64,000 nt of DNA from assembly GCF_050908995.1 (NCBI RefSeq), contig NC_135119.1, positions 13,268,001-13,332,000 of the forward strand, given 5' to 3'. Origin of the DNA: Andrena cerasifolii. Taxonomy: Eukaryota > Arthropoda > Insecta > Hymenoptera > Andrenidae. Numbering within the stretch: the first letter of the stretch is position 1; each line of letters opens with the position of its first letter. The notes below the pieces were generated by a model that saw nothing but the letters and a program-made list of their open reading frames with translations, was not told the origin of the DNA and ran no database searches. The position numbers and the translations under genes are program-made. Shown here piece by piece: positions 36,047-48,045 of this stretch.

Positions 36047-37519
36047 ATCGTTAAACTATTTATATTTTATATCATCAAAATTGTAAATTAAAAATCTGTA
36101 AAGTCAAAACTGTTTCTACAAATTATTCTAATTTGATTAATTTCTATAGATTAAGTATGCAAACGTTCACACTTGCTAGCAAAAAAATTTCAATATAAAT
36201 CACAAATTTTGTTAGCATTACAAATTGAAAAGTAAATTTTACAAGTAATAACAATTTGTGAAAAGTTATTTTTGAATATATATAAAAGCAGTGAACTAAT
36301 AAATGGACAAGTAGTTTCGCATTAACTAGATTCTTAAAGTACAATATACTAATTCGTTCGTGCCAACATAAAACTGACCTGTAAATGTTGTATATTCATG
36401 ACTTATATTTATATAAAAATTTTCTCTCTTCATTCAAATTCTATATACACATTTGAGTTATACTGAAAAAAGCTGCCGCATGTGCCTTATTCTTACGGTT
36501 CCCTCCAAAAACGGCAAAACACCTTTTCCTCGGATCGACGCGAACGAGAGAAATTTGTACACGAAAAAGTTCTTTGTACTCAAATCTTTCAAATTACCAT
36601 CAATAATGAAAGTAGTTACTAAGGTCACCAACTTTGTCCGAGGAGGGACAATAATTTATGAACTGAATTTGAAAACTCGTGGTGTCAACATTTTTAAGTA
36701 ATTACAATTACATAAATCAATCACAACTGTAAAATAAATATGGATACTTCTACATGTTGGCATAGCTAAGTACTTAACTTTTTGTAGATATATAAAAATA
36801 CGAGAATCCTGTGACATGTCAAAATTTTATTTCACGGTGATAAATTGCGCGATCATAATAATATATACTAATTTTCAGAATAACAACATAATACTATTTA
36901 AATATACAAATGGACAAATATCGTTTAATATTATGTTGTGTTTGTTAAGCTTTTAAATCATACGTAAATTAAAACCATGATTCTTGACTATCACATAGTA
37001 AGTATACAGTTACAAATCGTTCAGAATACTGCTCAGTTTTGTTTCCAGGTTTTAAACATTTACACTTAACGTTAAAAACACTAAAATACTAAAATAAAAT
37101 TAACTGCTTTCGTACCCTAAAGTAATAAATTGTAAAATAATACAAGCATTCTTCTTTTCACGTTTGGGATCTTATTGCTAGATTGACACGTTTAACTATT
37201 TTTATAGTACCTTCTTGCAATATATTTTATATATATACAGAATTTAAATATAATATTCAGTTAAAATAAATGTTTCTTGCATTTAAGTGCCCAGACATTG
37301 CAATGTAAAAGTACCTACCAATTAAGTATAAAAAAATTATCTCCCTATTCTTTAAATATTTGACAAGTTATTTTTTTATATACTGTTACATAAAATTTTA
37401 TACTTATTCCTAAATAATCATGGCAGAAATCAATCATATTGCAAACCACACGTATACATTACAGCGCTCGAAATTCCACAAGTTTGAGGGTACTTTCAAT
37501 TTCTACAACAGTTCAAAGT
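36047..37519. other. No gene seen
   Basis: AT-rich DNA holding the 3' ends of bystin (plus) and RNASEH2B (minus). The 82-codon frame at 36453-36701 has no recognisable feature. Confidence 0.5.
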
Positions 37520-40500
37520 TTATTTTTTTTTAAAAAAACTGGTAATACTTTTGGATCCAGCTGCTGCTTTTTGCCTGCTTAACTCCTTCTTACTAATAGT
37601 AGTTTTCTGAGGCTATGGGAAATAAACATAATAAAGATTTACCATGGAAATATATGGGTACGTTTACACGTGCATAAAAAAAAAACAAATTTTACCTTTT
37701 CCGACTTGGTTAAATCGAGAGTTTTTGGTTTTAATACTGATTCGTTTTCAGTTGTATCTTTCTTAGGTCTCTTCTCGTCAGTATTTTCTTTAGGACTACT
37801 TAATTTTCGTTTCTTAATTTCAGTTTCGTCTGCTATATTTAAATGCTGTGCCAATTTTTTTGATAAATCTTCTGAAAGATATTCTGAGACTATACCATGT
37901 GCATACTTTAAATATTCTAGACAAAGAAACAAACATATTACGTACATTATTTTAAATTTCTATACATAGAAATATTTCTTCTCTTCACGAACTATTTGTA
38001 GAAAGATTAATTTCAAACTCGAGATCTAACGGCACTCGATTCATTTCTTAAGAAATAAAATGCAGTTTATTCCTTACCCATCTCCGAAGCATTCTCAAGC
38101 TTAGTACTTTTAACGTACGTAGCACTAATAGCACCTTGCGATACATGAATACCCTTTTGCTTTAATACATCGGCTACTCGTTCTACTTTCTTTTGCAACC
38201 AGATTAACGTCTTCTCTTCGTTAAATTTGAAGGCTTGCAACGACTCGTCTCCTTTACGATCAGCGATTAGCGTTAGCTTTAAATTCTGACACTGAGCAAG
38301 GCGAGCTGTCTCCGGAAAGTCTTCATCCCAAAGACATTGATCGAGTGGTTGCACTTGCTGCGACTACGAGTGCAATATTCAGATTTACTAAAATTTAAGG
38401 CTATCAAACCTATATAGTGAAGTAAATTGAACCACTATATTCTATTGAAACAGATCGACGCGTACATTAACATATCAAACGTTCGCCACAAGATTACCTG
38501 TCTTAAATAAGGCAGTACTAAAAATATTGGATCGATAGGAGTGGATAAATGCATCTTCCCATCGGACTTCACGTTATCATCTATAAACCATGATCTCTTA
38601 TTTTCGTCGAATGTTAAAACTTCTTGTACTGTGAAATTGCCTGGGCTAAATACGAACATAGCAGCCTGATTCGTAGCCGGATGCCTTAACTTAATTACGT
38701 CAGGTGTACCTCCATCTGTACTATCTAAGCCATCACCTGAAACACACAAAGCATTTTATTATTATTATTTATTTAAGTATATCAACGGGATAAACCCTTT
38801 GTTATAAAGAGTACAAATCGCAGTCACACAAGTGTAGAACTAACAATTAGAAAGCACAAAACAGAAATAATTAAAAGAAACAAAAGCAGAGAAGTAAACG
38901 CAAAAGAACCATTAATGATAGTGACAAACTGGATATAAAAAATCATAGTAATAATAATGGCAGCAAACATAATAATAAGTAAAAGTTAAGGGGCATGAGA
39001 ACTACGAACAGCGATCAGAACAGAGTGACTGAAGGAATTATAGGAATTATTAAAGAAGTCAACAGAGTTACAGTACCAATTTGAAGTTATTAGAAGTCGA
39101 TTAAGAGGGTAGTGGACTATTGTATACGTAAAATCCATAGTTTCTTTGACGCTAAATTACTTTGATACCAAACAATCGTTATAGTCATGCTTTTGACAAT
39201 CTATTGTGGGTATGTTTGCGAGTCTTTACAAAAAAAATCGTCGGAATGTATAAAATTGCCGAAGTTATTAATCGTTGAAGATAGTCCTGTACAGCGTGCA
39301 GCTGCGGGTGTTGTACATCGATTTAGGTGAACCAATCATCTGAAAGCAAAATGCTTTGAGGTGATTATTCTATACTCAAATATCTACAGTGTGGAAACTT
39401 GCCGATGAATTTGAACAAAAATTGTGGAAGTTACACACTAATCAATTTTCTTTCCACATTTTTACGGGAAAAAATCGTCTTTAATCAGTTATAAATTGTT
39501 TTACAAACATCCAGTATTGATGCAAAATTTCTACACGATAGAGAATGGAATTCTACAGCTCCATTTAAAATTTTAAGTGAAAATATTCATTCGTTCAAGA
39601 GTTATGATGTACACCGTTTCTGAAAATGGTGTTTCAAGAAAACCGGCTTCAAAGTTCGGGGTGTCACCTTTATCGGCGGTACACTGTGTTACGTTCGCTG
39701 CTATAACTTCGACAATTATTTGAATTTTTTCATGAACATTTGTTTAAAATGTTCGTAAAGGATAAGATTTTCAGAAGCAGTAAAATATCGATTTTTTTTA
39801 AGCTGAAATAGTCTACTACCCCCTTAAGACTATTATAGTAGCCGTAGAGTGTCCGATGTGCCTCAGGAAGGAAGAGAGTATGCTTTCTATAGCAATGCTC
39901 CGCTGCATAAAAAGTAAGTTTTTCAAGGATTCGAGGGCTTGAGATAGAATCAGGGATTGAAACGGTTCTGAAAATAACTGTTTCAAACAGTTATATATCG
40001 GTTCCGACCGAAACAGTTATGAAGAGCCAATATTCTGAATAACTGTTATAAGGAACCGAAATTTCTGATATATCGATTTCGGTTACCGTTCTACAGAACC
40101 GATATTATATCGGTTGTAATGGTTCTAAAACCGTTATTTATTCGGTTCTAGAACGGTTCTGGAATTGACTCTCACATCGATTTTACAGGAATTGAAATAA
40201 GTAGATATTACGCTTGCAGATTACTGTATATTAAGAATTTATTCTGAAGAAATATTTCTAAGAAATTCAATAATCTATAATTTCATCAGAAATGATGTTT
40301 CTATTTTATCGCATTGTTTCAACTCTCGGATGGCCGTGCATAGGTTTCTTTTGTGCAATAGCATCTCCAAACATCTCAACTCGCGATGATTGGCTGAAGC
40401 TAAAAATTGTTTACGTTAGGCCCATTTCGAAGTTCAGCGAATCGTCTGCGCTACGCGTGCGGAGCAAATTGCCTATACATCATATAAGAGCATTCGTCTG

Positions 40501-41263
40501 CCTCCGCACCACATGATGACTTTGAAACAAACGCAAGCTTTCACACTTTCACAGGCAAGCGGATTCCGCCAAGAAGTGATAAACAGCTACACATCAAAAC
40601 ACTGACGCAGATACGCTACTGAGATGTTGGCTAAAGCAAGAATAGACGTCTGCGTTCAAGTTGTGTTGACAAAATGAATCTATGCACAGCCATCGGGAGA
40701 GTTAAAACAAATAACAATTTCGTAGGAACAATATAAGAATCAATTTACCAACCGAAATGAACAGACTCCAGAAACGTTTTAGAACCGAAAAAATAACGAT
40801 TCTAGAACCGTTATAACCGATATAATATCGGTTCTAGAACCGTAACCGAAATCGATATAGTCAGAAATTTCGGTTCCTTATAATAGTTATCCAGAATATG
40901 GGTTCTTCGTAACTGTTTGAAGAACCGAAGCCGATATCGTAACTGTTTTAAACCCCTGGATGGAATGGTTGATGAGTTCATATACAAATGAAAGGTAAAG
41001 ATTTTAAAGTAATACTTAAGAAAATAACGCTGTAATAAAGGAAATAATCGAACTAAAAGGTATATTCAACACCAGAGAAGCAATCGTAGAAATTACCGGC
41101 AAATCGTTAACTAGCACAACAAACACATGCTACGGGAATTAAATGGGTAAAATCAGATTTTACGAATTCAGTCACCTTTCATAAGAAACACCCACGTATT
41201 TGTGCCTGGATATGAATTAGTTGTTTTGACGCATTTTTTTGGCGATGCTTTGGTACGCGGCAT
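37520..41263 (-). CDS. RNASEH2B: Ribonuclease H2 subunit B (5 exons)
   Basis: Exons (minus): 41176-41263, 38498-38736, 38078-38357, 37696-37916, 37520-37612; 306 residues, close to 312 in human. The N-terminal exon MPRTKASPKKCVK ends with NTWVFLMK, matching the family start. The triple-barrel part has PDVIKLRHPATNQAAMF and SWFIDDNVKSDGKMHL, then LSTPIDPIFLVLPYL, PLDQCLWDEDFP and a KTLIWLQKKVERVADVL helix. The C-terminus SKSITSFFKKK is a PIP-like PCNA-binding motif, as in vertebrate subunit B (KSIDTFF). It forms RNase H2 with A and C and removes ribonucleotides from DNA. Intron 1 (about 2.4 kb) carries two transposons. A DRE-like TATCGAT lies on minus near 41285. Confidence 0.95.
39105..39823. 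mobile_element. TTAA-flanked element in RNASEH2B intron 1
   Basis: TTAA at 39101-39104 and 39824-39827 flanks ends GAGGGTAGTGGACTATT and, on minus, GGGGGTAGTAGACTATT. The 719-bp interior has no open frame. A TTAA duplication points to piggyBac-type mobilisation. Confidence 0.75.
39951..40958. mobile_element. 1.0-kb hAT-type element with long palindromic arms in RNASEH2B intron 1
   Basis: The ends CAGGGATTGAAACGGTT and, on minus, CAGGGGTTTAAAACAGTT open arms of about 200 bp that are inverted copies full of GGTTCTAGAACCG-like mirror motifs. The flanks GATAGAAT (39943-39950) and GATGGAAT (40959-40966) match at 7 of 8, a hAT-type 8-bp duplication. The 600-bp core has no transposase. Confidence 0.85.
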
Positions 41264-43312
41264 ATTTACGCGCGTTTTACACGATCGATATCACGTTAGG
41301 TTATTTACTCTTCCCGCACGATTTTCACCATGTATTAATACATATACGTAAAAGAAATTTAGCGATCAGCCATTCTTGGTAAAAGAGATAGTCTTTAATT
41401 TTTTATTACTCTTCGATTGTAACACACTACGCTGCGTATCTCTTTCAGTAAACGGGCACGTTAAACGCAACATGCCGCCAGCGTTCTACAGGATAACATT
41501 TGAAATCTCGATGTGTAGTCGAACGTCAGTGAATGGTCGATCGGAGAACCGGGCCGTGAAGAGGCGTTGCCGCGCTACTAGCCATCTTTTGAAAAAGAAA
41601 AGTCCATCGAAATCGTACTCTAGCGTGAAAGATTTAAACTACAACGCAAATACTTTCTATCGATAAAAAATATGGTCGATTTGAATATTTTATTTTAATA
41701 TACGGTAATATTTATATGTTTACATAACGAAAATCAGTCTACATCTTGATTATAATGTATTTCAATTTAGAAGTACGTCTTGAAATACACTATTATGAAC
41801 AATGTCCTTTTATGCTTGTTCCTTCTTTGTACGTTTATTGCACGTTGCAATACAATAACCTTTATCGCTTTGTCGAGTTATTATTTTTATTATATGTGTA
41901 TACATTTACAACAAATAGGTTAAACAATTTAAAATTGCTCGGTAGATTCAGATTTTGTAAAATGTTATGGGTAAAAGATTATGACATATGTAGATAGAAT
42001 TTGTTTTCATATATTAAATACATGCTTTACTACTTGGCTTCGCCCGAAATTTAGATTCTGATTTTATAAAAAAAAAATTTTTTAGGTTTTTTTGTGAAAA
42101 TAGTCACATTCATCTGGGTTAGTCAGGCATAATAAGCTGAGGTACATTTCGTGATATATATTAAAGATATATATATATATATATATATATATTCCAACAT
42201 TTCAAACATTATACATTTTGTCAACATTAAGTAGAAATATTTTAAATATACAAAACTTAAATTTCTATGATATTATGACTCAGTAGTGAATGGGAGCGTC
42301 GTTTTTGTTTATAAAATTGTTTTCATAGTATGTTATTATAAAAATATAACGTTACTCTAAACAAGATTTTCTTATCTAAACGAAGACGAAAGCGAAGATT
42401 TATCGACAAAATATATGGCATTTCAGTTTATCTCTTTTTATATTGTTCCGTACATGTATTTGAATTTCTGATAAAAAGGTATCGCAGATATTGTGGCAAA
42501 TACATATGTAGCTTAAAAAAAGGCCACAAGAGGTTATACTATATATGCACATTAACATTCATACATAATTATTACGCATCATTTATCGATGAATCATTCC
42601 ACACGAATGCGAATGCACGATAGAATAAGCAAGGCAAGGGATCCTACATACATATACAGCAAGGGATCGCTGTGTATTAGTTTCAGGGGTATAGGCACGT
42701 ATACTCTACTATTATAGATTCATATAATGTAGATGCAAAGAACTAATGTTTTTTAATACAAGAATATATTGTACCAAAAAGTGTAAACAAATGCCATAAA
42801 GTTATTACATCATTTTATTCTTAATATTATTCGAATTTTAAATTCGCACGGATATAATTAAGTGGATACACACATACGCGCACGCACGCGCGCGCTCACA
42901 ACGTTTATATACATATACATTATTGAGTTCTTGCTGGAAGCATCGAGGCCTCTTTTTTTTTACTCATTACGGTTTCGTGCTGTTTTGTCAGTAATATACA
43001 AGGCACCTTGTGGCACCTTGAAAGAGTTACGGATGACGTGATGCGAAAGTGGGTGTGCCCACTATTGACGAGCCGGCTAGCCAACGCGTAGGATCTGTCT
43101 GTTTCTACTTAACGAAGGCAATTCTACAGTGAAATTTTCTTCGACATAGATCTGTCGTAAGTGTACGATTTCATCCGTTCTGAATAAGCTGAAATTATTG
43201 TGGAAGAATAAAATAATGCGAACTCTCTGTGTATATACATATAAATGCACAAGCAATCGATCGGTTGACTAGAATTTTTATAAATTCCAGGTTGTCGATT
43301 GTATAAACAAAC
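41264..43312. other. No gene; promoters of RNASEH2B and annexin B9
   Basis: The region lies between two divergent genes. It contains an (AT)n run at 42167-42192 and a CA/CG run near 42870-42900. The non-coding first exon of the annexin may lie in its right part; I could not place it. Confidence 0.5.
42167..42192. repeat. (AT)n microsatellite
   Basis: About thirteen AT dinucleotides, read directly. Confidence 0.9.
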
Positions 43313-46300
43313 ATGTCACAACAACAGTATTACCCGTTTAAAGTAAGTACATTCTTATTATTTGCGTGGACTTTTAAAAGAAATTTCTTTACGTGACTAC
43401 AATTAGATTAATCCATTTCTGGCTTGGGGTATTGATCAGTCGTATTTTTAACGGTGCTTCACTCGACAGATCAACCGACTCACGTCGGTTCAATTTATGC
43501 ACGTCTCGTAGCCGCGTCATAGTACAACTTTCGATCAGATTTTATGAAAATGTATATTTAAATGACATTTAATTCCAAAACCTTGTTCAACATATTACAC
43601 GAAATTAAATGAAATTCACATCTCTTTTGTATGAAAAATTTCTTTCAAATGCACGTTGTGAATTTGCAAATCGTTTTGCACGCTGTGAAAAGTAAAACTT
43701 TCGTAACACTTCCTTATAAGGTTTTATATATAAATGTTACAACCTTGATTAGTATGTATTTAATACGATAATGAAGCCACGGATATGGACAATACATCGA
43801 TCTTAATTTTCATATAAAAGTTAATTTCTTTGCATATGTATAGTGATTCATACTTTATCGAATAATGTGTGTATATAGTTTCTAATATATATAATTTAGC
43901 AGTAGGGGAAAGGTGGGATAGATGATCACAGTTTTGCTTTTTATTAAAATAATAATGGTTTGCTTTGTTTGCATTTAATTATGCAAGTTGTGATTCATAG
44001 AGTATTCTGAATATACTTGCACAAATTTCAGAGCTGAAAACTAATTTTAATGACTGAATTTCAATATTTTCTGGCAGCGATGTTATGCACAAGTATACTC
44101 CACTGAAGGGGTTATGCCACCCTGAGGTGGCCGAAATGACATCAAAGTTTACGAATTTTTTTCTACGAAACTACGAATATGACAATTACTTCATTATTAT
44201 TTATGGTTAGGGCATACATTAAAGGACATATCGTGTAAATTTGACAGAAAAATATTAAAACATGGCCGAGCTATCCGTTATCCTGCAAAACTTCTGCGTC
44301 AGGACGCTCGCAGACGGTGTAACGGATTGTGATGCCTAGGACTATCTGAAACTAAAAAACCCATAGTTTTATTGTTCATTGATAAAATATCTAACGTGTA
44401 GCATAGGGATTTAGAGAAAAAAACATTTTTGTACAAATGCGACCAACGTGAAAATGAACATTAAATTTTTACCAAAAAAGGCAAAATTCAAATGATTACT
44501 ATAAACAATTGGGATATGGCATGAAAAGAATCCTATGTTGCATGATAGATAATACTATTAAGAATATGTGTACCAAGTTTGAAATCAATCGGACAAATAG
44601 TTTTGGAGATATTTGGTACACCGCTCACGCGGAGAAACTTCACGGGATAGCAAATAACTCGGCTATTTTTTATTTTTGTATAGTATTTATACAATATATG
44701 CACTAATACATGCTTTACGCACAATCTCCTATAGATACTTCTGTGTGAAACATTTTTAGCTACAACTAGCAATTTCCAAGAAATATTTCAGGTTTCAATT
44801 TTGGATGACTCGCTTTGTAGTTTGCATATATCTTGCACATATGTTTTATATTACGACATATTATATGTGCATAAACATCCGCAGTCTACTGATCAAGAAT
44901 CCCTCAATGCACTCGATTTGAAAAAGATGAAAAATGAGACTTACCTTAAATATTTAGCTCAATCGATAAATAGCATTAATAGACCAGAAATTACTGGTTT
45001 TACTTAATATATTTCAAATCGTTGAAAATGCAACATTTATTCGAAAAGGAGAAAGAACAAGCAGACCGAAGTATTTACTTTTTGGCTGCAAATAAGATCG
45101 AAGCTTCTAACAACATTATTCCATGCTTCCAAAAGTAAAACTGCGCCATGAAGTATTACGAGACAATGTAAACATTACCACGATAGCGTGACAGCAGGCA
45201 CAAATTGCCAATATATTAATTAAAAACTGATGTAATTATGTATCCCTGCGGATCAACTATCCCACCTTTCCCCTATACAATAACTAAATTAATAATTTCT
45301 TTGGTGTATGAAGGATATAAAGACTATCTACTTTGTATCTTAGTGTACCCCTACAGTATATCCTGCGGAGCCATTCGACGCAAATGCAGATGCCGGGCTG
45401 TTGCGTAAAGCAATGAAAGGCTTCGGCACAGATGAAAAAACTATTATCGATGTGCTTACAAGAAGAGGAATTGTTCAGCGACTGGAAATCGCTGAAGCGT
45501 ATAAAACATTATATGGAAAAGATTTAGTTAGTGATCTGAAGAGTGAACTTACAGGAAAATTAGAGGATATTATGCTTGCTCTTATGACACCACTGCCTCA
45601 TTATTATGCTAAAGAATTGCATAATGCGATTAGTGGATTCGGGACTGACGAAGAAGCTATTGTAGAGATGCTGTGCACCTTAAGTAATTACGGCATACGT
45701 ACTATCGCAGCATTTTATGAAAACTGTAAGTTTACTTGTTGGTAATCCTTTTTAAGATGAATGTTTACCAAAGTTTAAAATACATAAACCACAGTGGTTC
45801 CGCGATAAAACAGGATTCCCTTGATCCAAGCCTTTTTTTAAATAATTTTATTTAAAGTAATAATTCGCTTACTTTAAGGTAATTCTGAAGGAGTGTTATT
45901 GTTGTTTTTCTCGCAGATATATTTTTTTTTAGATAGTTTTTCAGATTATTTAGATAGTTATTCAGGTTATTCTATAGTAACGCTGTTTAATGTGGTAATA
46001 GCTTAACAAACGAGCTGTTCTTCGTAAGAAAATTGAAACATGCTACTTTTCTTAACGCACATCGATATAATAATGTTATTTGTGTGTTTTGTTATTAACA
46101 GTGTATGGAAAAACACTTGAGAGTGATTTAAAGGGAGATACTTCGGGACATTTTAAAAGACTGTTGGTTTCACTCGTCCAAGCGAATAGGGATGAAAATC
46201 AGGGTATAGATCATGCTCAAGCTGCAGCAGATGCACAGGCACTTTATGACGCTGGTATGTATTTTATACTTATTTTCATAATTGTTCTATATTGCTTAAG

Positions 46301-48045
46301 AATGCATAAATGTGCGTGGAAAGGAATGCGTGTGGTAAATTTGACGAGGAAAGTACTATGTATAATTTGTTAATGTTAAGAAAATGTGTGGATGATAAGA
46401 AAATATTATGATAATTAAAATTAGATAAGTAAAATATAATTCTGAACGAACAATTGTATTCACTTAATACATACTTTATTTTATAATAGGTGAGAAACAG
46501 TGGGGTACAGATGAATCTCAGTTTAATGCTATTTTAGTAACACGTAGTTATCAACAGTTAAGACAAACTTTCATTGAATACGAAAAAATATCTGGCCATG
46601 ATATTGAAGTTGCTATTAAAAAAGAATTCTCTGGAAGTGTTGAGAAAGGTCTTCTTGGAATAGGTCAGTATCTTCATTTATACAACACAACTTGTAAGAG
46701 TTTTCAATATTGAAAAAATGTTTAAATTGACTTACATATATCTATAGCAGAGGTGCATAAAGAGCCGCTCAGATCCGGCGCGCAGAATCGCAGAGCTCTG
46801 CGGATCCGAGCGGCTCTTTGTGCACCTCTGATCTATAGGGTGATTCAGTAACTATTCACATTGTGCTTAATTTGATTAGCTACTATCGCCTAATATTGAA
46901 TCCAGATTATGTATTATTGGATCATCCCCTATACTTTTTGCTTAATGTTATCTCGCAGAATATCTTTATAAATTTAATATTTGCATGTTCTTTTGAAAAT
47001 CTTATCTCAGGCATTAGGAGTGTGCGGATCGTTCCGAGGCTCGGGTCCCCGGCCCTCGGGACGGGTCGGAAAATTTCGGGCGGGATCTGGCGGGATCCCG
47101 ATAGTTTCATATTGCTCGAGATCCCGAGACTCGATTCGGGCTACAAGCATGACCGCCATGAGTGGGCAATTTGATTTCAGGTCGGCTCGGCAAAACTCGG
47201 ACGCGATCGGCTCGGAAGCCAGCTATTAACACGAGACCAAGACGGAAAGAATTATGTATCATTTATATCAATACCAGTGATAAGTTTTTACCTTTCTGTC
47301 TTCTGTTGAATCATAATTGAGCCGACCTGAAATCAAATTGCTTGTAGCCCAAATCGAGTCTCGGGACCTCGAGCAATACGAAAGTATCGGGATCCCGCCC
47401 GATCCCGCTCGAAAGTTTCCGGCTCGTCCCGAGCCCGAAATGTCGGGTGCCCGCACACCCCTGTCAGGCATATTAATTAAACATTGTACCCTTTGTGTAA
47501 CAGTGAAGTGCGTGAAATCGAAAGTTGGTTTCTTCGCTGAACGATTATATGCTAGTATGCATGGCATAGGCACAAAGGATCGAACGTTGATTCGCATTAT
47601 TGTTTCTCGAAGTGAAATTGATCTAGGTGATATCAAAAAGGCCTTTGAAGAGCGATATGGAGAATTATTGGAAAATTGGATTGCTGTATGTATTTTTACG
47701 TTTCGCTAGCTAATTTTTTATACTACGTAAGCTACAGGTCATTTTATAAAATACTATTGTGCAGGCATAATAGTATATTAATAACACATATTTAGAATAT
47801 TCTGTGTATTTTATAAATATTAATGTCAAGACTCGTCAAGATGTATAACAGTTAGATTTGATTATTACACTTTTAAAAATATTTTACATTTTTAAATACA
47901 GCTACTAGAAGTGGGGTAGTGAACAATTTTGGATTACGAAAATTTAAAATATGTTTCTCCATGCACTAATTCGTGAAATTTAATATTTTAGGGTGACACG
48001 TCTGGGGATTACAAGAAAGCTCTTCTATCCCTTGTTTCTACATAA
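43313..48045 (+). CDS. AnxB9: Annexin B9 orthologue (6 coding exons)
   Basis: Exons: 43313-43342, 45344-45725, 46102-46254, 46490-46663, 47504-47685, 47992-48045; 324 residues, the same length as fly AnnB9. It starts MSQQQYYPFK, then CTPTVYPAEPFDA. Four annexin repeats carry the calcium and phospholipid loops KGFGTDE, SGFGTDE, KQWGTDE and HGIGTKD. RRGIVQRLEIAEAYKTLYGK and SDLKGDTSGHFKRLLVSL are typical of the family. It is a cytosolic, calcium-dependent membrane-binding protein; in flies AnnB9 acts with spectrin in multivesicular body traffic. Every intron phase agrees. Introns 1 and 4 contain MITEs. An AATAAA at 48403-48408 fits the 3' end. Confidence 0.97.
43905..45273. mobile_element. 1.37-kb TIR element in annexin intron 1
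   Basis: GGGGAAAGGTGGGATAGATG at the left and GGGGAAAGGTGGGATAGTTG on minus at the right form the terminal repeats, with TA on each side (43903-43904, 45274-45275). TA duplication suggests the Tc1/mariner type. The interior encodes no visible transposase; frames of 65-80 codons there are not convincing. It ends 70 bp before exon 2. Confidence 0.8.
46748..46830. mobile_element. 83-bp hAT MITE with perfect target duplication
   Basis: ATCTATAG flanks both sides exactly (46740-46747 and 46831-46838). The ends are CAGAGGTGCATAAAGAGCCG and its near inverse, closing a hairpin over almost the full length. This is one of the clearest insertions in the window. Confidence 0.92.
47015..47463. mobile_element. 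449-bp hAT MITE with perfect target duplication
   Basis: TCAGGCAT flanks both sides exactly (47007-47014 and 47464-47471). Ends are TAGGAGTGTGCGGAT and, on minus, CAGGGGTGTGCGGGC. The arms are GC-rich inverted copies of about 150 bp (CGGGATCCCG, TCGGGCT motifs), unlike the surrounding AT-rich intron. The right edge lies 40 bp before annexin exon 5. Confidence 0.92.

Noticed and set aside
36453..36701. 82-codon frame after bystin
   Set aside because: No domain, start context or splice partner; surroundings are AT-rich intergenic DNA.
44509..45007. Frames of 65-80 codons in annexin intron 1
   Set aside because: They lie inside the TA-flanked element and show no transposase motif.
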